A stretch of 64,000 bases of DNA from Liriodendron chinense (lineage: Eukaryota; Streptophyta; Magnoliopsida; Magnoliales; Magnoliaceae), in NCBI GenBank assembly GCA_003013855.2, contig ML058407.1, positions 2,976,001 through 3,040,000 of the forward strand, given 5' to 3'. The position numbers and the translations under genes were made by a program. The notes under the pieces were generated by a model. That model was not told the DNA's origin and ran no database searches. It saw only the letters and a program-made list of their open reading frames with translations. This document shows, piece after piece, positions 1 to 11,182 of this stretch. Every line of letters begins with the position of its first letter. The stretch's first letter is position 1.

Positions 1-478
1 TGTGCTCAAAGGGGTTGAGTACTTAAACCGGGAGTGGAGTAGACACGTAGTCGAACCACTATACATCCTTGTGTTTGTGATTGTTCTTGAGCACATTCTA
101 TCTTTGCAGTGTTAGTTTAATTGCTTAATTATGAATGATTCATAGGAATGCATGCTAGGCACTTTTTAGGCATCCTCACACAAGATGTACCTTCACTACT
201 TGTGTAGACTTGAGCTCATTGATCCACTCTCATAAGTCTACACAAGATGCATAGGCTAGAAGCTTAATTAGTTGAATATTTTCTTTACCTATGCATGCTT
301 AGACTAGGATTATTTATTGCTTATACTTTTGCTAGTCATGTGATTGGACCCACCTAGGCTTGGAAGCCTAAGTGTTCTTGCTTACTTTGTTATATTTGTT
401 GAATTGTGTAAGTAGGCGAAAAGAATTTCAAAAAGGTCCATATCCCCCCCTCTAGGTCCTTAGTCATATCTCCGAGTG
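1..478 (+). repeat. Copia-type LTR, 3' part (cut by window edge)
   Basis: This stretch aligns by eye with 47703-48230, the 3' part of the Copia LTR that is followed there by a primer binding site. Shared blocks include TGTGCTCAAAGG, CGAACCACTATACAT, TTGTGTAGACTTGAGCTC/AGTGTAGACTTGAGCTC and GTGTAAGTAGGCGAAAA. Here the C-run has only 7 bases; the other copy has 30. No gag follows, so it is a truncated or solo LTR. Confidence 0.75.
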
Positions 479-479
479 T

Positions 480-1570
480 CTCTACAAGCGGTAATACCGA
501 AATTTCACAAACAGCAACTTTCTAATTCCGGCTCCGATTTTCTCTGCGCAGTGCGTATCCTTACACAAATTCTAGATGATTCCGACGCTGCAGAGCTTCC
601 CCACTATAAAAGGACACCTAGGGATCATTCCTAGGGCATCTTAGAAGGGATTGAGCACGGTGGGAGACGACGAAAGTCGATTTCGGAGTTCCACAACTCC
701 TAGTTTGCTTTCTAGTTTTTATGTTTTTTTAGTTGTTTCATGCTTCCTTGGATCATGAACGACTAAACCTCTTAGCTAGGGCTAAGAGGTGAAGCTTGTA
801 GTGAATCTAAGATGTTTCAATTCGTTTGATTTGGTTTAAGATTGGATTTCTATTGAAGAACAATGGTTTGAAGTTTAATTCGAGTACTAAGTAGTTTTTC
901 TTAGTCTTATAATGACTTATGGATGTTTGGAAGAATTGCTTGAGTTCTTAATTGTTGTGAACTAGTCTAGACCTGTATGATCTGAGGAATTGGAATACGC
1001 TCTAATTTATGATCTTCATGTGGGAGCTTCATAACAAAAGTCTACTTTTCTGAAAATTCTGAAATATGTGAGATTGTGTATGTGATTTGAATCAAGTTTA
1101 AATCATGATTTAGTTTTGTCTTGTGAGAGAATTTAATGATGTTTATGATTGTGATCTTAGCTTATTGGAATTGGGACTGACCTATGCAATTGAGTATGCT
1201 CGTCCTAGCTTGCATTGAGTGAATCATATACATGGATCATACATATGTTAGGTTGATTGTTTTAACTGCTCTATCATCTGGCTAGATAGAACTTAATTTT
1301 GATTCTAGCTGAGAAAGTGAGAAACCACAACGAATCGAGCATCAAAGATTGCTACAAGTGGATCCTTGAACCCCTAGTGCCTTTTTATTAATTGATTACC
1401 TTCAGTTTAATTTAACATTACTATTTACATCAAATCTGTTTATTAGCTCTTTAGTAGAACTATTGGAAGTGTTTTGTGGATTCCTACAAAAGTCCTTGTG
1501 GATCGACCTCGGTCTTACCGAGATTATTACTACATCACAACCCTACACTTGGGGAAGCGAACACTTAGCC
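480..1570 (+). repeat. Gypsy (Athila-like) LTR fragment, promoter to U5
   Basis: It contains a TATA box (604-611), an AT-rich stretch, and at 1497-1555 the block 'TGTGGATCGACCTCGGTCTT...TACTACATCACAACCCTACACTTGG', a common 3' end of Athila-like LTRs. Related blocks occur at 18465-18530 (plus) and 19085-19190 (minus). The first 300 bases recur inverted at 1565-1850. No internal region is attached. Lineage is inferred from the U5 style, not from coding sequence. Confidence 0.55.
604..611 (+). promoter_or_regulatory. LTR TATA box (CTATAAAA context)
   Basis: The string CCACTATAAAAGGACACC lies at the expected U3/R boundary of the forward LTR fragment. The inverted arm has the same motif at 1741-1748 on the minus strand, so the two promoters converge. 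Confidence 0.5.
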
Positions 1571-1860
1571 CTACCTAAGAGGTTTAGCCGTTCATGATCC
1601 AAGGAAGCATGAAAACAACTAAAAACATAAAACTAGAAAAGACAAACTAAAGGGAGTTGTGGAACTCCGAATCCGACTTTCATTGCCTCATACCTTCGTA
1701 GATCTCTTCTAGGATGCCTTAGCTACAATCCCTAGGTCCCCTTTTATAGTGGAGAGGCTCTACCACCTCAGAATCTTTCAGATTTGCGAAGTACTTACTC
1801 ACTTGCGCTAAAAAATCGGAGCTTCAAGAGGAAGCTCCTGAAATCTCGCAAAATTACAAG
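1565..1860 (-). repeat. Inverted copy of the LTR promoter region
   Basis: The reverse complement of 1572-1765 matches 590-785: shared blocks include TTCGGAGTTCCACAACTCC, TTCATGCTTCCTTGGATCAT and CTATAAAAGG. The match continues weakly to the CTCCGATTTT block near 1830. It is an LTR fragment of the same family in the opposite orientation, about 780 bp from the forward arm. Confidence 0.7.
1741..1748 (-). promoter_or_regulatory. LTR TATA box in the inverted arm
   Basis: On the minus strand the sequence reads CTCCACTATAAAAGGGGACC, equivalent to the motif at 604-611 in the forward arm. Confidence 0.45.
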
Positions 1861-2080
1861 TGGCTGACCGGTCTAGACCGGTCGGACTGGGCTGGCCGAC
1901 CGGTCACGATCGGTCTAGCCTGTCTGTGGACAGTCCAGCGTGCAAGGATGGGGGGGTAGGCCTTGACCGGTCGGCCTCTTGTATTTGATGTCTAGAGAGG
2001 TAGAAAGGGGTTGGCCGACTGGTCTAGACCGGTTGTGGCCCTCTTGGCCGACCAGTTAGGACCGGTCGGACTTGACTTCC
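1861..2080. repeat. Cluster of ACCGGT palindromes
   Basis: Six ACCGGT hexamers, several extended to GACCGGTC, and degenerate forms (GACTGGTC, GACCAGTT) lie in 220 bp, separated by short CTAG- or TGGCC-containing spacers. A similar cluster lies at 46618-46830 inside a Copia LTR. It is followed by a CT-rich stretch (2085-2150). No coding sequence is supported here. Confidence 0.6.
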
Positions 2081-2316
2081 TTGTCTTTTTCTTCTTTCTT
2101 TCTTCTCTCTTCTTCTCTCTTTGCTTTCTTCTTTCTTTGGCCCACCTTAGGTCTTCATCCATGGTTCCTAAATGCAGTCTTTTATCTATCGATCGAGCGA
2201 AGTCCCTCTCATTCCTGCAATCATAAAACCATGCATTAGAATAGTCTTTAAGCTTGAAAATCATGCATAGTTAGTGATGAAATAGGGTTAGAATATACAC
2301 ATTTAAGCACTCAACA

Positions 2317-2406
2317 GTGAACGGGCAGCGTCTGAAGCCCTTTCTTAAGGAATTTTCCCCAGAGGAGGAATCCACCCCTCTGGAAGATCCTATTTATCAG
2401 GATTGA
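2317..2406 (+). pseudogene. Gypsy pol, last 29 codons (remnant)
   Basis: The frame starting VNGQRLKPFL and ending LEDPIYQD-stop matches the usual C-terminal tail of Athila/Tat-type pol ('VNGxRLKPF'). Upstream pol sequence is missing, so this is a truncated remnant. The non-coding 3' region, polypurine tract and LTR of the same plus-strand element follow it. Confidence 0.6.
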
Positions 2407-3940
2407 TCTCCTAGTCTGACGGAGATCCCCTTTTGTATACTAGTAAGCTAGTTTGTTTCTTGTTTTGGCAACTTGGAAAATTCCAGCACTTATGAGTATT
2501 CATCCTCTCAGGTACTCTTTACCCTCTATTCTTTACCCTTTTGCTCTCATGTTGCATTTGTCTATGTATTCATTTTTCAACATTGAGGACAATGTTACAT
2601 TTAGGTTGGGGGTGTATAATTCCTGTGAAAAATCTTTCTAATTGTCTATCTCTTTGCTATTTTAGGTCATTTAAAAAATATTATTATTAGGTTTTATTGT
2701 AAACATCCTGTTCGTGTTGAATGTACCATGATAGAGGATCTTAGTTGGAAATTGCTGTTGAAACCGACAGATATTCCCTGTTATCAGAAATCATGAAGGG
2801 GATTAAGGTAGGTGGGAGGTGAAGCACACTCTCATGGTATTATGAGCAGCATAAGACCCCAAACTGGATTGATCATGGGAAATGTGAGGATGTGGCCCAT
2901 CTTGTGGCCGAAGGAGTCTATTGGATGATATGTGGTCTATATGCATTGCACAAAAGGAGCAGAAAATTTTGTGGTTGTATTGATTGTAAATTATTATTTC
3001 TTTAGCCTTAAAAAAAATCTATGGATTTATGTGATTTATGTGCTTTTGAAATAAATAGTAGAACGAAAAGGCATTTAGTAATGAGAATGTTAAAGTCTGG
3101 AGTTTTAGTTGCTTTAGTAAATTTCAAAATTGAGTTATTTCCATTCATTTTCTATTAGAAAATGATAAACATTAATTAAGTCATGAATTTTCACCGTTAA
3201 CATCTAGCTTGCACTACCAGGATTTGAGTTTGATATTATAATGTTGACTTGATGATTGTTGAGAGTGATAAAAACCAAGTCTGGAGATCCTTGTCTACTT
3301 TGTTCATAGAAAAGTGAAAAAAAAAGGAAAAAAAAAAAGAATCTTCACAGTAATCTGGGGCAAGGATTTTCATCCATTGTCGTTACCATTACAAAACATT
3401 ACAATAATACGAAATAAGCCTTTTGGAGTCTTCGGCTATCGGTTCTTGATTGAAAAAATAAAAATAAAAAGCTAGAAAAATATTGAAAAGAACAGTAGCA
3501 AGGTTCGGAATCAGTGACTTGGCTGATCTGACCATTCTCTTCAATCATCAGCGTTAATATGAAAGTAGAAGATCGAACCCCTAGTTGTGTTAAGGCTAGA
3601 TTTCACCATAAACCATGAAACTCAATGTTTAAAATGCTTCTATTGAATCATTATGCTTTGAACTCGATTAAGTTGTTTACTAAGTGACTAAAATCTAGAT
3701 TTAAATATTTTCAAAACTATATGCCTTGGAAATTCTACTATTTAGGTACTTAAAAAGATCACATAAATACATTGAATCTTTTCTTTTCTTTATCTTGTTT
3801 TATTAAGAAATAAGAGGAGTCTCGAGATGGTTTTGATTGGTGAAACTGTCGAAGATAAGATTCATTGCAGTATTTTGAAAAATCCTTAGATTATTTTCGC
3901 ATGTTTTGCTCGGGACTAGCAAAATGCTGGTTGGGGGGTG
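2407..3940 (+). other. 3' non-coding region and polypurine tract of an Athila-like element
   Basis: No open frame is convincing. At 2578-2615 there is the block 'CATTGAGGACAATGTTACATTTAGGTTGGGGGTG' (split here as TTGAGGACAATG ... GGTTGGGGGTG), characteristic of the 3' untranslated region of Athila-type elements. The region ends in a purine tract, GGTTGGGGGGTG (3929-3940), directly before the LTR start TGATAAGTACC. Confidence 0.55.
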
Positions 3941-4539
3941 TGATAAGTACCTAATATTGTATAATTAACCCTGGTTGTTAAGGGCATTATCATTGTTTTT
4001 TCGATTAATTATCCCTCATTAGGTGAATTTTCTGTCTTCAGGTGATCAAGAGAGGTTGGACAAGATCCGAGCCAATCAAGGCGTTTTAGGACCTAAAAGT
4101 GATCAAGATCAAGTGTGTGGCAAACTTCATGGAAAATGAACCAAAAAGGTCAAAGGATGAATTTCATGCTACAGTGGACCACATCTCAGCCGCTCATTTT
4201 GGAGATCCAGGTTGTGCAAGTTTGGACAATCAAGATTGGATGTCTACATGTGGGACCAAACTGCATCAAGTGACAAGTGGAGGACGTCTCACCCATCTGA
4301 TCAGCTGGTCAACATGATGGAGATCCAACTCCACCAATCGCCCAAACTTCAATCCGCGCCCATCCATTCAACATCAACACAGTCCATCATGTATGACAAG
4401 CAGTGGCAAAAAGCTGGACTGTCCATCCAACGTCCATGACCATCAATCAGCAATGGACAACTGATCTAGCGTCCAAGCTGCCTCATCAACTCTAATCCAA
4501 TGGACCGGCGACTGATCATCATCAGTCGTGCAACACATC
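3941..4539 (+). repeat. Athila-like LTR, 5' part (interrupted by nested element)
   Basis: It begins TGATAAGTACC after a polypurine tract. From 4090 it becomes rich in TCCA/TGGAC words, the same style as 15654-17100. The nested element's 5-bp duplication ACATC (4535-4539) ends this part; the LTR resumes at 15649. Without the insertion the LTR would be about 3.5 kb. Confidence 0.6.
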
Positions 4540-4587
4540 TGTTATAGGCAAAATGGTGGAGATAAGATTTCACACGGAAATGCCCAT

Positions 4588-4818
4588 TTCGCCCTCGAGA
4601 TGATCTGATCAAGAGTCGCAGAACGGGTAAGGGTGGAGTACGGCTTCGACTCTCGAGATCGTATGCTCGGGAGTCGAAGAATGGATAAGAGTGGGACGTC
4701 CATTCGACTCTCGAGATTATCTGATCGAGAGTCGAATATTGGATAAGTGCGGGACGTCCATTCGACTCTCGAGCTCACCTGATCAGGAGTCATAGATTGA
4801 AAAATACGGAGCAGCTAT
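4588..4818. repeat. Four 58-bp hairpin repeats in U3 (5' LTR)
   Basis: Units start at 4588, 4645, 4703 and 4761. Each has the form TTCGACTCTCGAG-loop-GATCGAGAGTCGAA, an imperfect inverted repeat around CTCGAG, followed by GGATAAGNGNGGGACGTCC. Copies 2 and 3 are best preserved. The same array lies at 14546-14776 in the 3' LTR. Position upstream of the TATA box suggests an enhancer array; that is inference. Confidence 0.8.
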
Positions 4819-5070
4819 TCGCAAGTCTCGAGTCTTCATAACCGATAGTCAAATACGGCAAAGCTCGATCCGCGAACAGACCTTCTCACAAGTCGTTGAA
4901 AGACGTTACATCTAAAGTATGTACTTAGACTCGCGACCACATTCTAACCTGCGAGTAGCTTTCCTGCGGTAATATCTCTTAGCTTTCAGTACTAGCACCC
5001 GATTCCCGTCGAGCAGCTTCTCCAATCCCTCTGCGACACCAAGCAGGGCTACAACCAGTTCGGTGGTTTC

Positions 5071-5200
5071 CAACTACGGGCGTCTCCTTCCTTTTCGGAG
5101 GCTATGACTCCAACTACGGGCGTCTCCTTCCTTTTCGGAGGCTATGACTCCAACTACGGGCGTCTCCTTCCTTTTCGGAGGCTATGACTCCAACTACGGC
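5071..5200 (+). repeat. 40-bp tandem repeat, 3.25 copies (5' LTR)
   Basis: Unit CAACTACGGGCGTCTCCTTC plus CTTTTCGGAGGCTATGACTC, copies at 5071, 5111 and 5151, and a partial fourth at 5191. The copies are identical, and the matching array is at 15029-15158. Confidence 0.9.
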
Positions 5201-5462
5201 TTCCAGCTTATCATGATATATCAGCGTTATTACCACGCTTATTGGTAGTCCGGATAGGTCGGCTTTTGGGTTTATCTTCTCTAAATGGATCCGGATTTCA
5301 AGGGATTGCCATCAAGGGGCGTGATTGTTGGAGTAAATCATCGGGTTGGATCTGACTCAAAAGATAAGATTTTATCCCACGAAATCAGCGAGATCTCAGT
5401 ATCGTACGCGATATCAACGGGATTTCGACATCTTACGTAACAAATTGGATTGTCTCCAGATC

Positions 5463-5470
5463 TATATAAA
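5463..5470 (+). promoter_or_regulatory. LTR TATA box (TATATAAA)
   Basis: TCTATATAAAGGGGTGG in the 3' third of the LTR, a standard place for the U3/R boundary. The second LTR has it at 15421-15428. It probably drives the gag-pol transcript. Confidence 0.65.
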
Positions 5471-5693
5471 GGGGTGGCTCCATTAAGAGCAGGTACGCAC
5501 ACATCATTCAATCTTGGTCCCGTTTTGCTTGGCTTCTCTTCTTACTGTGGCCTAACTTAAGCATCGGAGGGCTAACGGCTGGTCCCCAGCCACCCTTATT
5601 TGTTGTCTTGCTTCAGGTCTGGTGGTGAAAATCTCGGTTGGAGTGAAGGAGAAAAGCTGGAGGATCTCGTTACAAAATCTGACATTAACAGTT

Positions 5694-5710
5694 TGGCGCC
5701 GTCTGTGGGA
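5694..5710 (+). other. Primer binding site
   Basis: TGGCGCCGTCTGTGGGA begins three bases after the LTR. It starts with TGG, complementary to a tRNA CCA end, and resembles the TGGCGCCGT-type sites of Tat-clade elements. The exact tRNA was not determined. Confidence 0.75.
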
Positions 5711-5764
5711 ACGACTTGATCATCGAAATCAATCGTGCTAACCACCGATCAAAATCCTTCAGCG

Positions 5765-7459
5765 ATGCCTCCTAAAAAGGCTGTTCATCCTTCAACTTCA
5801 AGACAGGCACCACCTCCGCCTGATGAGACGAAATCCGTACCTATCCTTCCACCTGCTCCGACGAATATCCCTCAAGGAGCCCCGAATCTGCCGTCAACAA
5901 ACCCATTATTGGAAGCCTTTGGAAATCAAGATGATGTCCTACGTTTCCTCGGAAACACTCTCCTAACTCTAAACGCCGGAGTCCAAGCGCTGTCAAACCG
6001 GCTTGATCAGCACTTCCCCGAACCGCAAAGACAATCCTCTGAAGGGTTACCACCGCAACCCATACCGGTAGCTTCCAGACACTCTATGGACGAACCACAG
6101 GTCCCGCCACTCGGCGGCCATCCCCCTGTACCATCTCCACATTCCATACATTCCAGTTCGTCTCGACAACCTCAACCGCAAGGCTCCACCGCCGAAACAT
6201 CTAGCTATACCCTACCATGGGAAGGAGATCTCAAAAGAATCCAAGATCGTTTTGATGTTATGGAACAGCGATACCAGGCAAATCGGCCATCTGCCGTCAT
6301 GGCGGCAATACACCAATCTGAATCTCCCTTCACCAGCGAGGTCATGGAAGCCCCATTACCCAGAAAGTATCGAGCGCCTGTTATCGCTCCGTACACAGGA
6401 ATTGGCGACCCTCTGGAACATCTGGAAACATATAGGTCCCTCATGGAGTTGGAGGGACATGGTTCAGAAATCATGTGTAGGGCCTTTCCCCTAACATTGA
6501 AGGATGCAGCTCGTACGTGGTTCCGGGGGTTAAAGCCCCGTTCCATCAGTTCCTTTTCCCAGTTATCAGAGATATTCCTTTCTCAATTCATGGGGAGTAT
6601 TCGCATTAAGAAGCCAGCCTCCCATCTAATGAATTTGAAACAGCAGCATGGGGAGACAATAAAGGAGTTCACAGTACGATTCACTGCCGAAGCCGTTCAA
6701 ACTGAGGGATACACCGAAGAAAAGGGTCTTACAGCCCTCATTGCCGGGATAACGAGCGAGAAATTCAGGTTTGCCTTAGATAAAAGCCCACCGAAAACTA
6801 TGGCAGAATTTCAAGCCAAAGCTCAGAAATATATCAATGCAGAAGAAGTCGCATTGACACGCCATGGAGTACAGAGCAAGAAGCGCAAGCCAGAAGGAGC
6901 CTCTTCTACGGATAAGAAATACCGTCGTGACTAGCGCGATCGTTCTCCCAAGAGGCCTTACTCTGGTAAATATCATAATTACACTCCTCTCAATCAGTCT
7001 CCTGAAAAGGTTCTAATGGAGATTAAACACAAGCCATATGTGAAGTGGCCTGCAAAGATCAAATCCGATCCCGAGAAGAGGGACAAGAGCAAGTTCTGTT
7101 ACTTTCACAAAGATCACGGGCATAGGACCCAGGACTGCATCTCTTTACGAGACCATATCGAAGCCCTTATTCGAAAAGGCCATCTCCAGGATTATGTTGC
7201 TCGTAAAAATCGATCACCAGAAAGGGCGAAGACATCATCTCGCCAAAAGGAACCACCTCATCATCAAACCGACCAGGAGGACGCCGAGCCCACGGGAGAA
7301 ATTCGCACTATCGTCGGGGGACCAGCTTGTGGGGGTGACTCTCAAGCTTCAAGAAAAGCATACGCTCGGAAGGCGTCCAAAGAACCCCAGCAAATCTATT
7401 GGCTGGAACAGACGTCCAGCTCCTCAAAAGCAAGCCATCCTCCAATTTCTTTCACCTCG
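5765..7459 (+). pseudogene. gag of the Tat/Retand element, one internal stop
   Basis: The first ATG in frame is at 5765. The N-terminal third is proline-rich. A retrotransposon gag (capsid) region follows, roughly codons 210-350 (motifs RTWFRGLKP, LSQFMGS, LKQQHGETIKEF). A TAG at 6932-6934 interrupts the frame, but the same frame continues to 7513 and holds a nucleocapsid-type motif C-X2-H-X4-H-X4-C (CYFHKDHGHRTQDC). The frame then reaches the conserved GEIRTIVGGP and PPISFT blocks. Near 7455-7459 pol sequence continues in the -1 frame, best explained by loss of one base in an originally continuous gag-pol frame. The stop separates capsid from zinc motif, so a full Gag cannot be made without readthrough. 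Confidence 0.85.
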
Positions 7460-10400
7460 AAGATGCAGCGGGAATCCACTTCCCACATGAAGATTCTATC
7501 GTGGTCACATTGAAGGTATCAAATTATCTGACTCATCGGATTATGGTGGATACAGGTAGCTCAGCCGACATTCTGTATCTAGAGGCTTTCAACAAAATGG
7601 CACTATCCAGAAGCCTCCTCAAGCCAGTATCGACCCCCCTCGTCGGCTTTGGAGGAGAGGTAGTAACACCCGAAGGAAGCATCGATCTCCCAGTTACTTT
7701 TGGAGAGAGTCCAGCGAAGACCACTGTCTTCGTAAACTTCCTCGTCGTGGATCGAAAATCAGCATATAACGCCATTTTGGGGCGGCCGTCTCTGACTAAG
7801 GTTGGAGCGGCCTTGCACCCTTCATATCTGTGTGTTAAATTTCCGACCCCAAATGGCATCGGGGTCGTGCGAGGAAGTCAGCAGGAGGCACGGTCTTGTT
7901 ACCAGATAGCCCTCCAAGATCGAAAGAAGGCTCAAGCGACACCTGTCATGGAAATAGTTCAAGGTTCATCCGACGTTCCCGCCACCGCGTTGGATCCAAG
8001 AGAAAATGCTCTGAAATCAGGAACTCCAGGGGAGGAAACAGTGGCGATCCACCTGACCGAAGACGACCCATCTAAGATCGTGCGCATCGGGTCCTCCTTG
8101 ACCACTGTCCATCGTCAAAATTTGATCCGTTTCCTCACCGAATACAAGGATGTGTTTGCTTGGTCTCATAAAGATATGCCAGGCATCGATCCTGATGTCA
8201 TCGCACATCGTCTCAACATTGACCTGAAGCATAAACCCGTACATCAGCGTCGACGTGCCTTTACTGCAGAAAGACAAATGGCAATCAAAACAGAAGTTGA
8301 AAAGCTTCTCGCGGCTAATTTCATAAAGGAAGTTGACTACCCAGAGTGGGTCGCAAACGTAGTTCTCGTCCGAAAAACTAATGGCAAATGGAGGATGTGC
8401 GTCGACTATTCAGACTTAAACAAAGCATGCCCCAAAGATAGCTTTCCGACACCGCGGATCGACCAGTTGGTCGACTCAACAGCTGGACATGCTCTCCTCA
8501 GCTTTATGGATGCTTATTCTGGTTACAACCAGATTGTGATGCATCCACCTGATAGCCAGCATACTGCCTTCATCACAGATCGAGGACTATATTGCTACCA
8601 GGTAATGCCGTTCGGTCTTAAAAATGCAGGGGCCACTTATCAACGTCTTGTCAACAAAATGTTCGATGCTCAAATCGGTAGGAATATGGAAGTGTATGTC
8701 GACGATATGGTCGTGAAAAGCATCGTTGAAGATAACCACATTTCAGATCTTCGAGAAGCCTTTGATCTGATGAGGAAGTATCAAATGAAGTTAAATCCAG
8801 AAAAATGCGCGTTTGGAGTGTCTGCAGGAAAATTTCTTGGGTTCATGGTTGGCCAGCGTGGAATTGAGGCAAATCCTGAAAAGATTAAAGCATTAATAGA
8901 GATGAAATCCCCTGTTACTCTGAAAGACGTTCAGCGTCTAGCAGGTCGCATCGCATCATTGAACAGGTTCATCTCGCGAGCATCTGACAAGTGTTTGCCC
9001 TTCTTCAAACTCCTTCGTGCAACGGCCAAGTCTGATTGGAAGTGGACACCTCAGTGTGAAGAAGCTTTTCAACAATTGAAGCAATACATGAGCGCTCCCC
9101 CCATTTTATCTAAGCCTGTAGCACATGAGCAACTCATTCTTTATTTATCTGTGTCTCCCACGGCCGTTAGCGCCGCTTTAATAAGAGAAGATTCCGGGGC
9201 GCAAAGGCCCGTTTATTATGTCAGTAGAGCAATGGTCGATGCAGAAACTAGGTATTCTGATATGGAGAAACTGGCCCTAGCCTTAGTCACTACGGCTCGA
9301 AAACTGCGACCATACTTTCAATCCCATGCTATTTTAGTACCAACAAATCATCCGCTACGCCAAGTCCTTCAAAAACCTGAGGCTTCAGGACGCTTGACTA
9401 AATGGGCGGTCGAGATCAGTGAGCATGATATCTCATTCTGTCCTAGGACAGCAGTCAAGGGCCAGGCCGTGGCTGACTTCATCGCTGAATTTACGTATTC
9501 TTCTGAAGATAATGTCATGACCAGCGACCATCCTCCTTGGTCTCTCTTCGTGGACGGGTCGTCGCGGGCCACTGGTAGTGGAGCGGGCCTGATTTTAGTG
9601 GCTCCCGACGGGTCACATTTTCAATATGCTCTGCGTTTCGAATCACGCATCTCCAATAATGAAGCAGAATATGAGGCCCTGATTGTTGGCCTCGAGCTAG
9701 CCGTTGTCCTCGCAGTCCAGAATTTGATAATTCATAGCGACTCCCAGCTCATTGTCAACCAAGTTCTTGGCGAATTCGAAACCAAAGAAGAAAGAATGGC
9801 CTTATACAAGTCTCGTGTCCTCATCCTGCTCGCCAAACTGAAGACTTATAAAATATTTCATATCCCTCGCGAGCAGAACCAACTTGCCGATTCCTTGGCA
9901 AAACTCGCTTCTGCGCCGGAATCGGAGTTATCACATTCAATCCCCATCAAGCACCGTCAGAACTTGAGTATCGACCAAGTGACTCTCGAGCAAGTTATAT
10001 CGGTACAATCGTCTCCATGCTGGATGGATCCTATCATCCTTTATCTTAGAGATGGATACCTACCAGAAGACAAGAAAGCTGCAAGATAAATTCGGCTTCA
10101 AGCTGCCAGGTACACCTTACAAGATGGAATCTTGTTGCGAAAAAGCTTCTCCTTGCCTTATTTAAGGTGTCTTCATCCAGAAGAAGCACATCGTGTTCTA
10201 GATGAAGTACACCAGGGGGCATGTGGTAATCATCCCAGGGGGCGATCTCTAGCATATAAAGCGATGAGGCAAGGATATTATTGGCCTACTATGAAAGCAG
10301 ACGCCATCGAATTTTCTAAAAAATGCGACAAGTGTCAACGATATCAACCTATACCTCGTGTACCGTCTGAGCGGATGACCCCAGTCAACAGCCCTTGGCC

Positions 10401-11182
10401 TTTTGCTCAGTGGGGGATCGATATCATCGGGCCCTTACCTATGGGAAAGGGACAGAATAGGTTCGCGATCGTGGCGGTTGATTATTTCACCAAATGGGCC
10501 GAAGCAGAACCATTAGCCAAAATTACTGAAAAACAAACTACTAAGTTTATGTGGAGAAATATCATATGTCGCTTCGGACTTCCTCATACTATAATTACCG
10601 ATAACGGAACGCAGTTCGACAACGCAGCCTTTGATGAATTTTGCGACAAATGGAAGATACGTAATCTCCGCACTTCTCCATATCATCCTCAGGCGAATAG
10701 GCAGGTCGAGGCAGTGAATAAAATCATAAAGCATCATTTAAAGACCAAGCTAGGTGAATGTAAAGGGGTGTGGCCAGAACTTCTACCAGAGGTGTTATGG
10801 GCCTATAGAACCACGGCTTGTAGTACCAGTGGAAACTCAAGTGCCCTCATATCGGATCGAACAGTATGATCCCGCAAGCAATCAGGAAAACCTCCGACTT
10901 CATCTCGATCTCTTGGAAGAACGAAGAAATGCTTCCCAAGTACGAGTGGCAGCATATCAACAACGTATTGCTCGTTATCGGAATGCGAAGGTTAGACCTA
11001 GATCCTTCCAGCCCGGAGATTTAGTCCTAAGGCAAAATCTTGGAGTTCCTGCTCGTTCATTGGATCCGAATTGGGAAGGCCCGTATCGGGTTATTAGGGT
11101 TGTGAGACCCGGTACTTATTATCTTGAAGACATGCAAGGGAAGCCTGTACGTCGCCCTTGGCACGTGGAGCATTTGCTATGA
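7456..11182 (+). pseudogene. pol of the Tat/Retand element (PR-RT-RH-aRH-IN), broken
   Basis: Frame 1 is open from 7399 to 10086. Codon positions counted from 7399: aspartic protease VDTGSSAD (50-57), reverse transcriptase with YVDD (433-436), RNase H (about 560-690), then a second archaeal-type RNase H with FVDGSS (from about 716), NNEAEYEAL and HSDSQL. A TAA at 10087-10089 cuts the frame just before integrase, which continues in the same frame to 10866. It has an HHCC zinc motif (H..H..KKCDKC) and acidic triad D (GIDIIG), D (TDNGTQF), E (QVEAVN). Near 10825-10840 a deletion of several tens of bases moves the frame, and the integrase C-terminus (PSYRIEQYDP ... WEGPYRVI ... RPWHVEHLL) is read in frame 2 to 11182. 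Catalytic residues are intact but no full polyprotein can be made. Confidence 0.9.

Larger units (their letters stand above)
4540..5690 (+). repeat. 5' LTR of the Tat/Retand element
   Basis: 1151 bp, TGTTATAGGC...CATTAACA. It contains four 58-bp hairpin repeats (4588-4818), a 40-bp tandem triplet (5071-5200) and a TATA box (5463-5470). Differences from the 3' LTR seen by eye: CACACGG/CACGCGG, GAGTGGG/GAGCGGG, CTTAGAC/CTTGGAC, ATCTCGG/ATCCCGG. Confidence 0.95.

Noticed and set aside
1992..2264. 90-codon minus frame, lysine/arginine-rich
   Set aside because: It overlaps the ACCGGT cluster and CT-rich tract; composition is explained by the low-complexity DNA and no family is recognised.
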